Shown: one piece after another, positions 18,287-27,163 of the stretch
How positions within the stretch are numbered: the first letter of the stretch is position 1
Layout of the letters: the number at the start of each line of letters is the position of its first letter
DNA from: Betaproteobacteria bacterium HGW-Betaproteobacteria-22
GTDB lineage: Bacteria > Pseudomonadota > Gammaproteobacteria > Burkholderiales > Methylophilaceae
Reading direction: 5' to 3'
NCBI GenBank assembly: GCA_002842285.1
Contig: PHCJ01000011.1
Span: forward strand, 1 to 64,000
DNA length: 64,000 nucleotides
Notes under the pieces: generated by a model
Database searches by the model: none
What the model saw: the letters and a program-made list of their open reading frames with translations, nothing else
What the model was told of the DNA's origin: nothing
Made by a program: the position numbers and the translations under genes

Positions 18287-19386
18287 TCAATCGCCTCTAT
18301 GGGAATTCGTTTAGAAGTACGCTTGGTTTTATCCAGTACTTTACCAGCTAATTGACCACATGCGGCGTCAATATCCTCGCCGCGTGTTTTACGCACAGTG
18401 ACAACATACCCTGCCTGCATCAAAATATCGCGAAATACGCGTACATGGCTAGGTTTGGAGGTTTCGTACCCGCTATTGGGGAAAGGGTTAAAAGGGATCA
18501 GATTAAACTTGCAGGAAACGTTTTTCACCAGTTCAAGCAACTGGTGCGCATGCTCTACGGTATCGTTCACACCATCCAGCATCACATACTCAAACGTCAC
18601 GAAATCACGCGGCGCTTTTTCAAGATAGCGGTTACACGCCGCCATCAGCTCTTTAAGCGGATATTTTTTGTTAATGGGTACGATCACATCACGCAGTGCA
18701 TCATTGGGCGCATGCAGCGATACTGCCAACGCTACTGGGCAATCTTCTTTCAGTCTGTCCATTGCTGGCACCAGCCCGCTGGTTGATAGCGTCACGCGGC
18801 GACGACTCAAGCCATAGGCGCTGTCATCCAGCATGATCTGCATCGCGGTGACCACATTGTCGTAATTGGATAAGGGCTCGCCCATGCCCATCATCACCAC
18901 ATTGCTGATGATGCGATCATTGGCAGACAGCATGTCATAACCCGTCTCCTGACGTAATGACTTGTCTGCAATGGCCAACTGACCAATGATTTCAGAAACA
19001 CTCAGGTTGCGATTAAAGCCCTGACGGCCGGTGGAACAGAAAGTACATTCCAGCGCACAGCCAACCTGACTCGAAACACACAAGGTGCCACGGTCGTCTT
19101 CTGGGATGAACACAGTCTCGATGCTATTGGCAGCATCCGCGCCAATCAGCCATTTACGGGTTCCATCATTGGATATTTGTTCGTGCTGCACGGTAGGCAG
19201 AACGATCTCTGCCTCAATGCTAAGTTTTTCGCGCAGACTTTTAGCAATATCGGTCATCTGCTCAAAATCATGCACGCCAAAATGGTGCATCCAACGCATC
19301 AACTGCTTGGCGCGAAAAGGCTTTTCGCCATGCTCTGCGAACCATTGCGCGAGTTGAGGCTGATTAAAGTTGAGCAGATTAACCAA
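18283..19386 (-). CDS. rlmN: Dual-specificity RNA methyltransferase RlmN
   Basis: A 367-residue radical-SAM enzyme that methylates C2 of an adenine in 23S rRNA and in some tRNAs. The cluster motif is CALECTFC (Cys110, Cys114, Cys117), and the late [14 protein letters not shown] and [15 protein letters not shown] segment carries the family's C-terminal catalytic cysteine. I choose TTG 19386: GGAGG lies six bases upstream and the protein then begins [11 protein letters not shown] as in relatives. ATG 19404 would place that ribosome site inside the gene. It precedes pilW with a four-base overlap. Confidence 0.95.
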   Translation of the reverse strand: MVNLLNFNQPQLAQWFAEHGEKPFRAKQLMRWMHHFGVHDFEQMTDIAKSLREKLSIEAEIVLPTVQHEQISNDGTRKWLIGADAANSIETVFIPEDDRGTLCVSSQVGCALECTFCSTGRQGFNRNLSVSEIIGQLAIADKSLRQETGYDMLSANDRIISNVVMMGMGEPLSNYDNVVTAMQIMLDDSAYGLSRRRVTLSTSGLVPAMDRLKEDCPVALAVSLHAPNDALRDVIVPINKKYPLKELMAACNRYLEKAPRDFVTFEYVMLDGVNDTVEHAHQLLELVKNVSCKFNLIPFNPFPNSGYETSKPSHVRVFRDILMQAGYVVTVRKTRGEDIDAACGQLAGKVLDKTKRTSKRIPIEAIE

Positions 19387-19396
19387 AGAACACCTC

Positions 19397-19667
19397 CAAA
19401 ACACTTACTTTGAACGCACTGCGTCGTTGCGCGGTACTCGCAACCTCGCCGTATAACCACATACTGTCTCGGCTTCTGCGTTCCGTGCGCCTTGCATTGC
19501 ATCTCAAATTAAGCATTTTTTAGGCATTCTTAAATACAATAAAACTCTCAAAATAATTCAAGCTTCTAAGCTAAGCAAGGCACGAACAGAAGATTAAGAC
19601 GCCGCATACGTTGTGTATGCAAGGAATAATTTTCTTTGAGCAACGCAGCATAGCAACGAAGATTGAA
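19397..19667. repeat. Two degenerate dispersed repeats in inverted orientation (ndk-rlmN gap)
   Basis: The 292-base ndk-rlmN gap holds a repeat at about 19397-19505 (contains TGCGTCGTTGCG, CCTCGCCGTATAACCACAT and CGTGCGCCTTGCATTGC) and a weaker copy of the same pattern on the other strand at about 19567-19667 (CTGCGTTGCTC, CGTATGCGGCGTC and CGTGCCTTGC when read on the minus strand). Such GC-rich imperfect palindromes are scattered in related genomes. No gene is seen in the gap, and the ndk transcript would have to pass through it to reach rlmN. Confidence 0.55.
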
Positions 19668-19678
19668 TTATTAAATTA

Positions 19679-20083
19679 TTAGCCGAAGAAGTATTTGATT
19701 TCGATCGCAGCATTTTCAGCAGAATCTGAACCATGCACCGCGTTCGCATCGATGCTTTCAGCAAAGTCAGCACGGATAGTACCTGGTGCAGCTTCTTTAG
19801 GGTTAGTCGCGCCCATCAGGTCACGGTTCACTTGCACTGCGTTTTCACCTTCTAACGCCTGGATCATCACTGGACCTGAGATCATGAATTTAACCAGATC
19901 AGCAAAGAAAGGACGCTCTTTATGCACAGCGTAGAAACCTTCAGCCTCAGCTTGTGTCAATTGCGCCATTTTTGCAGCAACAATTTTCAAACCGGCATTT
20001 TCAAAACGTGTGTAGATTTTACCAATGACATTTTTTGCAACTGCGTCAGGTTTGATGATAGAAAGTGTACGTTGAACAGCCAT
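19679..20083 (-). CDS. ndk: Nucleoside diphosphate kinase
   Basis: A 134-residue enzyme that balances nucleoside triphosphate pools through a phosphohistidine intermediate. The active-site motif NAVHGSDS is intact (His117), and the N-terminus [11 protein letters not shown] and the stretch [14 protein letters not shown] are typical. Length is standard for the small bacterial form. ATG 20083 has GGAG upstream. It is the first gene of the housekeeping run to der, although a 292-base repeat-filled gap follows. Confidence 0.98.
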   Translation of the reverse strand: MAVQRTLSIIKPDAVAKNVIGKIYTRFENAGLKIVAAKMAQLTQAEAEGFYAVHKERPFFADLVKFMISGPVMIQALEGENAVQVNRDLMGATNPKEAAPGTIRADFAESIDANAVHGSDSAENAAIEIKYFFG

Positions 20084-20142
20084 AATTACTCCATTAAATT
20101 AACTTACTTGAAAAGAACGATAAAATACCATTTTTAGCACTT

Positions 20143-20171
20143 AAAATAAACCGACTTTTAATGTATCTCAA
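20143..20171 (-). promoter_or_regulatory. Candidate sigma-70 promoter of ndk
   Basis: On the minus strand TTGAGA (20171-20166), a 17-base spacer, then TATTTT (20148-20143). Transcription would begin near 20136, about 53 bases before ATG 20083. Spacing is ideal but the -10 is only a moderate match. Confidence 0.4.
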
Positions 20172-20337
20172 CGCATAATGAATTTATTGTGGCATTTAGC
20201 ACCGTCACAGATATACAATAAAACAATCAAGTGAAAAGAATACGCAAACATAGATAACAGCGTTATTTTATGCGATGTATCGCAAGCTGGCACAACCTAA
20301 AGAAAAGTTAGCATTCATGAACAAATTGATAATTTAA

Positions 20338-20514
20338 ATGCCTTCGATATTATTTACACAAGGTTTTAGGTTTTTCTTTTTTAGCCAAGAAGACAACGAG
20401 CCGCCACATATTCATGTTGAACATGGCGATAACACGGATATATCAAGCCAATTTAAGCATTTGCAGCAGAAAATCGAGGGGTATCTGTGCCTATCCGTGT
20501 TTATCTGTGACTAA
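20338..20514 (+). pseudogene. Truncated DUF4160 protein gene, 3' end replaced by a dispersed repeat
   Basis: The frame from ATG 20338 encodes 58 residues. The first 31 or so match the start of DUF4160 proteins: MPSILF..FRFFFFSQEDNEPPHIHVEHGD, with the family's PPHIH motif. Similarity stops after HGDN exactly where the repeat with CACGGATA begins, and the frame runs through the repeat to TAA 20512-20514. The usual family length is about 80-90 residues, so this is a broken gene. DUF4160 genes usually pair with a DUF2442 partner, as small toxin-antitoxin-like pairs; no partner is present here. No clear ribosome site is seen. Confidence 0.6.
20427..20514. repeat. Dispersed repeat, CCGTGTTTATCTGTG family, copy 1
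   Basis: Left end AACACGGATATATCAAG, right end CCTATCCGTGTTTATCTGTG followed by ACTAA; the two ends are partly complementary (CACGGATA and TATCCGTG). A related element is at 52651-52797. Sequences of this type (CCGTGTTCATCTGTGG) recur in intergenic DNA of many bacteria. This copy lies just upstream of the fhc operon and replaces the 3' end of the DUF4160 gene. Confidence 0.65.
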
Positions 20515-20591
20515 ATAAGCCAACTTTTTATGATATGTTCTGTGTCAAACAGGTTTAGAATAATCAGAAATGTGACAAAATTGACATCAAC

Positions 20592-21884
20592 ATGAAAAAG
20601 ACGACAAGTTTGACCTTCCCCATTGCCGCCAGCTGTCCAGCCTGCGGTTTGCTGTGCGACGATGTGATATTGACTTCAGCCGCGCCTGTCGATCTAAAAA
20701 ACGCCTGCGCCAAAGGCATCACTTTTTTTGAGCAGTCTTTCCAAACCGGCGCGAATGAGTCTCCCAGCATTGCCGGCAAACCATGCGACCTGACCACGGC
20801 CATCCGGAAAGCTGCTGACATTTTAAGCAAAAGCAAATCGGCATTATTTGCGGGCTTAGGTACTGAAGTACAAGGCATGCGTGCCATCATGCGGCTGGCT
20901 GAAGAAACCAATGCCACCTTAGACCACATGCACAGCGACTCGACCGTGCGTAACACCTTAACCATGCAGAACGGCGGCTGGCTCACTACGACGCTGGCTG
21001 AAGTAAAAAACCGTGCAGATGTGATTTTGGCGATTGGTACCGACATTGCGACCAGCCACCCACGTTTTTTTGAAAAAACGGTTTGGAATACTGAAAGTCT
21101 GTTTAACAAACCAACGCCAGAGGTCATTTACCTAGGTGTACCTGCTGAAAAAACACAGGCTAGCATCTCACCAAACGGCACCAAACCCACAGTGATTGCT
21201 GCGGATTTGGATAAGATTCCTGAAATCGTCAACGCACTTAACGCATTGTTAGTGAACAAAAAGTTAAAAGCTGAAACCGTTGGCAGTGTACCGGTGACGA
21301 CATTACTAGCACTCGTGGATAAACTGAAAGCCGCACAATATTTGGTAGCGGTTTGGTCAGCCAGTAGCTTTAAGTTTACCCATGCCGAACTGACGATACA
21401 AAGTATCGTACAGTTAATTAACCAGTTAAATGAGACATCGCGCGCGGCCGGTTTACCGCTTAACTCCGGTGACGGCGACTCTTCTGTGAACAACACCAGC
21501 ACTTGGCTGAGTGGCTACCCAACTAGAAGCCGTTATGTTGATGGTAAGCCAGAATACGATACCTATCACTTTTCAATCAGTCAGCAATTGAAAAGCTGTG
21601 ATGCCCTGCTGTGGGTCAGCACCTTCAACCCGCACCCGCCGCCAGAATCAGAGGCGCCAACCATTGTGATTGGCCACCCCGGTATGCGGTTCAAGTATGA
21701 ACCTGATGTATTCATTCCGGTTGGCATTCCGGGCGTTGACCATACCGGATTGATGTTTCGGCTGGATAGTTCAATCACATTGCCATTGAAAAAACTGCGC
21801 GATAGCCAATTGCCTAAATTGAGCGATGTGATTAACCACATTGAAGCAGCACTTTTGAGTACTGATAAAGTGAGCCTAGATTAA
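20592..21884 (+). CDS. fhcB: Formyltransferase/hydrolase complex subunit B
   Basis: A 430-residue homolog of the tungsten/molybdenum subunit FwdB/FmdB of formylmethanofuran dehydrogenase. In methylotrophs the Fhc complex does not use the metal chemistry; it transfers the formyl group from formyl-H4MPT to methylofuran and hydrolyses it to formate. An N-terminal CPACGLLCDD motif (Cys15, Cys18, Cys22) remains from the iron-sulfur site. It is the first gene of the operon, 17 bases before fhcA. No strong ribosome site precedes ATG 20592. The assignment rests on family resemblance and the complete neighbouring set. Confidence 0.95.
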   Translation: MKKTTSLTFPIAASCPACGLLCDDVILTSAAPVDLKNACAKGITFFEQSFQTGANESPSIAGKPCDLTTAIRKAADILSKSKSALFAGLGTEVQGMRAIMRLAEETNATLDHMHSDSTVRNTLTMQNGGWLTTTLAEVKNRADVILAIGTDIATSHPRFFEKTVWNTESLFNKPTPEVIYLGVPAEKTQASISPNGTKPTVIAADLDKIPEIVNALNALLVNKKLKAETVGSVPVTTLLALVDKLKAAQYLVAVWSASSFKFTHAELTIQSIVQLINQLNETSRAAGLPLNSGDGDSSVNNTSTWLSGYPTRSRYVDGKPEYDTYHFSISQQLKSCDALLWVSTFNPHPPPESEAPTIVIGHPGMRFKYEPDVFIPVGIPGVDHTGLMFRLDSSITLPLKKLRDSQLPKLSDVINHIEAALLSTDKVSLD

Positions 21885-21901
21885 GTGAGTATGGATAAAG
21901 C

Positions 21902-23590
21902 ATGATTACCTTACTGAAAAACGGCAAGATTTATGACCCAGCCCACGGCAAAGATGGCGTGGTGGAAGATATTTACATTCATCAGGGACGCATCGTTCCC
22001 AAACCGCTCGACAACGCAAAAATCAGCCAGACTTTTGACTTAGCTGGCAAAGTGGTGATGGCCGGCGCGATTGACATGCACAGCCATATTGGCGGCGGCA
22101 AGGTGAACATTGCCCGCATGATGCTGCCGGAATATCAACAACAGTACCAGCTAAAACAGGCGCAGGAGCTTAAGAACTCAAGCGACCCCGAAGCCCATAT
22201 CTGCACACCGCATTGCAGCCATCACGCGACACCGAGCGCAACGGATACAGGTTTCAGATACATCGAAATGGGCTACACCGCCGCTTTTGAGCCAGCGATT
22301 TCACCGGTCAACGCACGTCAGGCGCACCTGGAAATGGGTGACACGCCAATGATCGACAAAGGCGGTTACGCCATGCTCGGTAACGACGATTATTTCCTGC
22401 GCATGCTGGCCGCAAAAAAAGACCAAAAGGCAATCAACGACTACGTGGCATGGATACTGCATGCAACACAGGCAATTGGCATCAAAGTGGTGAACCCCGG
22501 TGGTATCAACGCGTTTAAATTCAACCAGCGCAGACTCAATCTGGATGAAAATAACGTGCATTATCAGGTGAGCCCACGTGAGATATTGCAAAGCCTGAGC
22601 AAAGCGGTACATGATTTGGGCATCGCAAAGCCACTGCACGTACACTGTAACAACCTTGGGGCTGCGGGTAACTTTGAAACCACGCTCAACACCATGAGTG
22701 CGAGCGATGGCCTGCCGATGCATTTGACGCATATCCAGTTCCACAGCTACGGCACCGAAGGCGACAAGAAGTTTTCATCCGCCGCTGCGCAGATTGCTGA
22801 AGCGCTGAACAAACACAAGCACATCACCGCCGACGTCGGGCAGATTCTGTTCAACCAGACCGTGACTGCATCCGGCGACTCCATGATGCAGCATCTGAAC
22901 GCCAAACACGCCAACCCGAAAAAATCGGTGATCATGGATATCGAATGCGATGCAGGCTGCGGTGTGCTGCCATTCAAATATCGTGACCAGAACTATGTCA
23001 ATGCGCTGCAATGGGCGATTGGCTTAGAAATATTTTTAAGCGTTGAAGACCCGTGGCGCATCTTTTTAACCACTGACCACCCGAACGGCGCGCCATTTAC
23101 AAGCTATCCGCACCTGATTCGCCTGCTGATGGATAAATCGTTCAGAAACGAAGCTTTTGCCAAACTGAATCTGGACGCACAGGCCATGAGCAATCTCACC
23201 AGCCTGGAACGCGAATACAGCCTGTACGAGATTGCCATCATGACACGTGCCGGCGCCAGCAAGCTGATTGGCTTGAACGATAGAGGTCATCTGGGTGTGG
23301 GTGCTTCAGCTGATATCACCGTATATACAGACCAAGCCGACCGTGAAGCCATGTTCAGCAAGCCGGATTACGTATTCAAAAACGGCGAACTGGTAGTCAG
23401 GAATGGTCAGGTCGTTAAAGTGGTCTGGGGGTCAACGCATACCGCCAAACCGGCTTTTGACATTGGCGTGGAAAAAGACCTCAAAGACTATTTTGACAAA
23501 TACCAGACCATGCAAATGGACAACTTTAAAATCAGCGATGATGAAATCAGCGATGATGGCAGAGGCAGCATCGTTGTTCACAAACAATAG
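21902..23590 (+). CDS. fhcA: Formyltransferase/hydrolase complex subunit A (formylmethylofuran hydrolase)
   Basis: A 562-residue amidohydrolase-fold protein related to FwdA/FmdA. It hydrolyses the formyl-cofactor intermediate to formate in the Fhc complex. The metal-binding HxH is seen in DMHSHIGGG (His60, His62); later histidines in LHVHCNN and HLTHIQFHSYG, and the aspartate in TTDHPNG, complete the expected dinuclear site. The product formate leaves the C1 oxidation pathway. It is separated by 28 bases from a PPOX-fold gene, itself followed by fhcD. Confidence 0.96.
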   Translation: MITLLKNGKIYDPAHGKDGVVEDIYIHQGRIVPKPLDNAKISQTFDLAGKVVMAGAIDMHSHIGGGKVNIARMMLPEYQQQYQLKQAQELKNSSDPEAHICTPHCSHHATPSATDTGFRYIEMGYTAAFEPAISPVNARQAHLEMGDTPMIDKGGYAMLGNDDYFLRMLAAKKDQKAINDYVAWILHATQAIGIKVVNPGGINAFKFNQRRLNLDENNVHYQVSPREILQSLSKAVHDLGIAKPLHVHCNNLGAAGNFETTLNTMSASDGLPMHLTHIQFHSYGTEGDKKFSSAAAQIAEALNKHKHITADVGQILFNQTVTASGDSMMQHLNAKHANPKKSVIMDIECDAGCGVLPFKYRDQNYVNALQWAIGLEIFLSVEDPWRIFLTTDHPNGAPFTSYPHLIRLLMDKSFRNEAFAKLNLDAQAMSNLTSLEREYSLYEIAIMTRAGASKLIGLNDRGHLGVGASADITVYTDQADREAMFSKPDYVFKNGELVVRNGQVVKVVWGSTHTAKPAFDIGVEKDLKDYFDKYQTMQMDNFKISDDEISDDGRGSIVVHKQ

Positions 23591-23618
23591 CGTGCAAACA
23601 ACTCTCAAAGGGATCTGA

Positions 23619-24278
23619 ATGAGCAGACTATACGGCGAACAACATCGCAAACTACAGGATGACTTTGGTACGCGCAAGATGGCAGACCGCGTGGAAGAAC
23701 TGGTCTGTCGCATCGAGTTTGACGAGGATGTAAAAGCCTTTATTGAAAGTGCAGAAATGTTTTTCCTGTCCACCATAGACCATCAAGGCAGGCCAACTGT
23801 TTCTTACAAGGGCGGCGATGCCGGATTTGTGAAGGTCATTGACAGCACCACGCTGATTTTCCCAAGTTACGACGGCAACGGCATGTTTTTCTCGATGGGC
23901 AATATTAGCCAGAATCCCAATGTGGGCCTGCTGTTCATCTCATTTACCGCACCTGACCGCAGGCGCGTGCAGGGCACTGCAAGTATCTCAAAAGACCCTG
24001 CCCTGTTAGCGCACTACAAAGAGGCTGATTTTGTCGTCACGGTAAAATTGTCAGAATACTGGGTGAACTGCCCGCGCTATATTCCCAAGATGGAAAAAGT
24101 AAGGGATTCACGCTATGTGCCGCGCGCCAACTGCGAAACACCACTTGCAGAATGGAAACGCCTAGATCTAGTGCAGGACGTCATCCAGCCAGGCGATGTG
24201 AAAAAAGTAGAAGAATTAGGCACCATTCAGATTGAAGAATGGATCGGAAAAATAAAATCTGCTGACCCTACAGCTTAG
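23619..24278 (+). CDS. PPOX-fold (pyridoxamine 5'-phosphate oxidase family) protein inside the fhc operon
   Basis: A 219-residue protein of the split-barrel flavin-binding family. The core AEMFFLSTIDHQGRPTVSYKGG (about residues 46-67) followed by NPNVGLLFIS and RRRVQGTASI is typical. The family covers FMN- or F420-type oxidoreductases and heme- or flavin-binding proteins; the ligand is not determinable here. A strong ribosome site (AAGGGA) precedes ATG 23619. Its place between fhcA and fhcD, same strand with short gaps, implies cotranscription with C1 genes. A link to formaldehyde oxidation is inference from position only. Confidence 0.88.
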   Translation: MSRLYGEQHRKLQDDFGTRKMADRVEELVCRIEFDEDVKAFIESAEMFFLSTIDHQGRPTVSYKGGDAGFVKVIDSTTLIFPSYDGNGMFFSMGNISQNPNVGLLFISFTAPDRRRVQGTASISKDPALLAHYKEADFVVTVKLSEYWVNCPRYIPKMEKVRDSRYVPRANCETPLAEWKRLDLVQDVIQPGDVKKVEELGTIQIEEWIGKIKSADPTA

Positions 24279-24300
24279 CTAAACTAATGGCTTGATATCT

Positions 24301-25209
24301 ATGTTACTCAACGGAATACAAATCGACGACACCTTTGCTGAAGCGTTCAACATGCGCGGCACACGGGTGATTATTACCGCCCAAAATCACAAATGGGCTT
24401 ACCACGCGGCCAATGCCATGACAGGCTTTGCCACCTCGGTAATCGGCTGCGGCGTTGAAGCGGGTATTGAGCGCGACCTATCAACTGAAGAAACACCTGA
24501 TGGCAGGCCTGGCGTCAGCATCCTCATGTTTGCCATGGGTAGCAAAGTGCTAATGCAACAACTGGAAACCCGCATGGGGCAATGTATTCTCACCTGCCCG
24601 ACTGCAGCGGCATTTGCAGGCATTGATTCTGAGGACAAAATCAGCCTGGGTAAGCATCTGCGCTACTTTGGCGATGGTTTCCAGACATCCAAACTGATTG
24701 ACGGCCGGCGCTACTGGCGCATCCCCGTGATGGATGGCGAGTTTTTAACCGAAGAAACAACAGGTATGGTGCGCGCGATTGGCGGCGGTAACTTTTTAAT
24801 TCTGGCCACATCGCAGCCTGCTGCGTTAGCTGCTGCTGAAGTCGCGATCGAGGCGATGAAACAGGTGCCGAATGTCATCATGCCCTTCCCCGGCGGCGTG
24901 GTACGCTCAGGCTCCAAAGTCGGCAGTAAATACAAAACCATGTTTGCTTCTACCAACGACGCATTCTGCCCCACCTTAAAAGGTGCTACCAATACTGAGC
25001 TATCACCCGAAATTGAAAGCGTAATGGAGATCGTGATTGATGGTTTAACTTTTGAAGACATCGCACTTTCGATGAAAGTTGGCATTGAAGCGATCTGCAA
25101 ACTGGGTGAAAGTAGCGGTGTTAAACGTATCTCCGCAGGTAATTACGGCGGCAAACTTGGCCCGCATCTTTTCAAACTGCATGATATTTTGAATGGCAGC
25201 AAATCATGA
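24301..25209 (+). CDS. fhcD: Formyltransferase/hydrolase complex subunit D (formylmethylofuran:H4MPT formyltransferase)
   Basis: A 302-residue homolog of archaeal Ftr, which moves the formyl group between tetrahydromethanopterin and the furan cofactor. Start LLNGIQIDDTFAEAFNMRGTR, internal GVEAGIERDLS and TPDGRPG, and MPFPGGVVRSGSKVGSKY are strongly family-like. I use ATG 24301; a TTG three codons upstream is possible. The stop overlaps the fhcC start by four bases (ATGA), so the two are coupled. Confidence 0.96.
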   Translation: MLLNGIQIDDTFAEAFNMRGTRVIITAQNHKWAYHAANAMTGFATSVIGCGVEAGIERDLSTEETPDGRPGVSILMFAMGSKVLMQQLETRMGQCILTCPTAAAFAGIDSEDKISLGKHLRYFGDGFQTSKLIDGRRYWRIPVMDGEFLTEETTGMVRAIGGGNFLILATSQPAALAAAEVAIEAMKQVPNVIMPFPGGVVRSGSKVGSKYKTMFASTNDAFCPTLKGATNTELSPEIESVMEIVIDGLTFEDIALSMKVGIEAICKLGESSGVKRISAGNYGGKLGPHLFKLHDILNGSKS

Positions 25210-26012
25210 GCGCACTTACTTTCAATTTAAACCAGACACCGCGGCACTCGATCAACTGCAGCAATCTGACGCCAGATCACCTGGCAGGTAAAACTGCCGA
25301 CGAGATCGCCGCCATGCCGATTAACTATGGCAATAGCCGTGTAAGCGTTGGTGATTTATTTGAAATCTCCGGCACTGACACACAGCATATCGTCTTTAAA
25401 AACACTTCTAATAAACTGGATTACATCGGTGCCAGTATGTCATCTGGCACAATCACGGTTGAAGGCAACGCCGGCGCATATTTAGGTTTTAACCTGAAAA
25501 ATGGCGAGATTCACTGCCACGGCAACACCGAGGCATTTGCCGCATGCAACATGGTGAATGGCTTATTGCATATTAATGGCAATACCGGCGACTTTCTGGG
25601 AGCAGGTTCAGAAGGCCTGCGCAAAGGTATGCGTGGTGGTACTGTCATAGTCAAAGGCAACGCCGGCGACCGTGTAGGTGACCAGATGCGCCGTGGCCTG
25701 ATTCTGATTGAAGGCAACGCGGGCGACTACTGCGGCAGCCGCATGATTGCCGGCACCATTGGCGTGCTTGGCAATTTAGGGACTTACACTGCATTCAACA
25801 TGCACCGCGGTACCTTGCTACTCAAAAAACAGCCTCAGCTACACGCAACCATTCAAGACTGCGGCACGCACACACTGCCCTTCTTAAGCTTATTATTCAA
25901 ATCGCTGGCAAAATATGACACGCAATTCAGCAAGTTCAGTACACAACGCGTGCAGCGTTTTGTCGGTGATGCGGCCTACAAGGGCAATGGTGAGCTGCTG
26001 ATTTTAAGTTAA
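25206..26012 (+). CDS. fhcC: Formyltransferase/hydrolase complex subunit C
   Basis: A 268-residue homolog of FwdC/FmdC, a right-handed beta-helix related to the C-terminal domain of glutamate synthase. The repeating turn pattern is visible several times (VEGNAGAYLG, INGNTGDFLG, VKGNAGDRVGDQ, IEGNAGDYCGS). It is a structural subunit of the Fhc complex. The start overlaps fhcD by four bases. The operon ends here: a dispersed inverted repeat follows at 26019. Confidence 0.96.
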   Translation: MSALTFNLNQTPRHSINCSNLTPDHLAGKTADEIAAMPINYGNSRVSVGDLFEISGTDTQHIVFKNTSNKLDYIGASMSSGTITVEGNAGAYLGFNLKNGEIHCHGNTEAFAACNMVNGLLHINGNTGDFLGAGSEGLRKGMRGGTVIVKGNAGDRVGDQMRRGLILIEGNAGDYCGSRMIAGTIGVLGNLGTYTAFNMHRGTLLLKKQPQLHATIQDCGTHTLPFLSLLFKSLAKYDTQFSKFSTQRVQRFVGDAAYKGNGELLILS

Positions 26013-26018
26013 TACTCT

Positions 26019-26152
26019 GTCCACGAAATACACAAAAAACACGAACAAATTCAGAGGCTTTTTTTATATGAAAAATTGAAACCAAACGGGTGAATCTAGT
26101 CATTTATTTAAGCTTTTGCTTTATTTTGTCATTTTTGGTGTTTTTCGTGGAC
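26019..26152. repeat. Dispersed inverted repeat, GTCCACGAAA family
   Basis: Left arm GTCCACGAAATACACAAAAA begins at 26019; the right arm is its near-complement TTTTTGGTGTTTTTCGTGGAC ending at 26152. About 90 bases of AT-rich sequence lie between. It follows the fhcC stop by six bases and could help end the fhc transcript, but there is no compact hairpin with a T-run. The element at 10135-10240 looks related. Confidence 0.72.
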
Positions 26153-26233
26153 AACAACTCCCCCCTCCATAAAACCCACGCTGCCTAAAAAGCCATCTGT
26201 TAGAATAGTGTATTCAATCCTGATGTAACCGCT

Positions 26234-27160
26234 ATGTCCAAGTACTTAACTGCCGCCCTTTACAAATTCGTTAGCCTGCCTAATTACAAGGCATTGCAGG
26301 CACCAGTACTTGAAGCTTGCAAGGCTCACCATATCAAAGGTACGCTACTGCTTGCTGAAGAAGGCATCAATGGCACCATTGCAGGGTTACCGGACGATGT
26401 TCATCACCTCTTGAACTTCTTACGCACAGACCCGTTATTTGAAAACAAACTTTCCGACCTGGAGCATAAAGAGTCTTTTGCAGATGAACATCCTTTTTAC
26501 CGCATGAAAGTAAAACTGAAAAAAGAGATCGTCACACTAGGCGTGCCAGGCGTGAGTCCGACCAAGAAAGTAGGCACCTACGTAAAGCCGGAAGACTGGA
26601 ATGCATTGATCTCCGACCCAGAGGTAGTGCTCATAGATACACGTAATGATTACGAGGTCGGTATCGGCACATTCAAAGGCGCTATAGACCCCAAAACCGC
26701 TACTTTTCGAGAGTTTCCAGAATACGTCGCCAACCATTTCGACAAAACCAAGCATAAAAAAGTCGCCATGTTCTGCACGGGCGGCATACGCTGTGAAAAA
26801 GCCTCTTCCTACATGATAGATCAAGGCTTTGAAGAGGTTTACCATCTACAAGGCGGCATTTTGAAATACTTGGAAACCGTGCCGGAAGCAGAAAGCATGT
26901 GGGAAGGTGAATGCTTTGTCTTCGATCAGCGTGTGGCAGTGAAACACAACCTTGAAATTGGTGATTTTGACCAATGTTACGCATGCAGACACCCTTTATC
27001 ACCCGCAGACATGCAAAGTGAACACTTTATGGCAGGCATATCCTGCCCGCACTGTTTTGATAAAATCTCAGACGAGAAGCGTGCCCGCCTGATAGAAAGG
27101 CAGAAACAGGTTGATCTGGCAAAGAAACGTGGTGAAGTTCATATAGGCGAAAAACAGTAA
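26234..27160 (+). CDS. trhO: tRNA uridine(34) hydroxylase TrhO (rhodanese-related)
   Basis: A 308-residue protein of the YceA/TrhO family, which installs 5-hydroxyuridine at tRNA position 34 with oxygen. An N-terminal acylphosphatase-like domain ([12 protein letters not shown]) is followed by a rhodanese domain with the catalytic loop [11 protein letters not shown] and a C-terminal four-cysteine site (CYACRHPL and SCPHCF), normal for the family. Length is standard. Gene at 27164 starts three bases later and may be coupled. Confidence 0.95.
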   Translation: MSKYLTAALYKFVSLPNYKALQAPVLEACKAHHIKGTLLLAEEGINGTIAGLPDDVHHLLNFLRTDPLFENKLSDLEHKESFADEHPFYRMKVKLKKEIVTLGVPGVSPTKKVGTYVKPEDWNALISDPEVVLIDTRNDYEVGIGTFKGAIDPKTATFREFPEYVANHFDKTKHKKVAMFCTGGIRCEKASSYMIDQGFEEVYHLQGGILKYLETVPEAESMWEGECFVFDQRVAVKHNLEIGDFDQCYACRHPLSPADMQSEHFMAGISCPHCFDKISDEKRARLIERQKQVDLAKKRGEVHIGEKQ

Positions 27161-27163
27161 CAA

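Noticed and set aside
19387-19404. ATG 19404 as the rlmN start
   Set aside because: The GGAGG ribosome site would lie inside the coding sequence; TTG 19386 fits the family's N-terminus.
26019-26152. Rho-independent terminator for the fhc operon
   Set aside because: The arms are about 90 bases apart and no compact stem with a T-run is formed, so it is recorded as a repeat instead.
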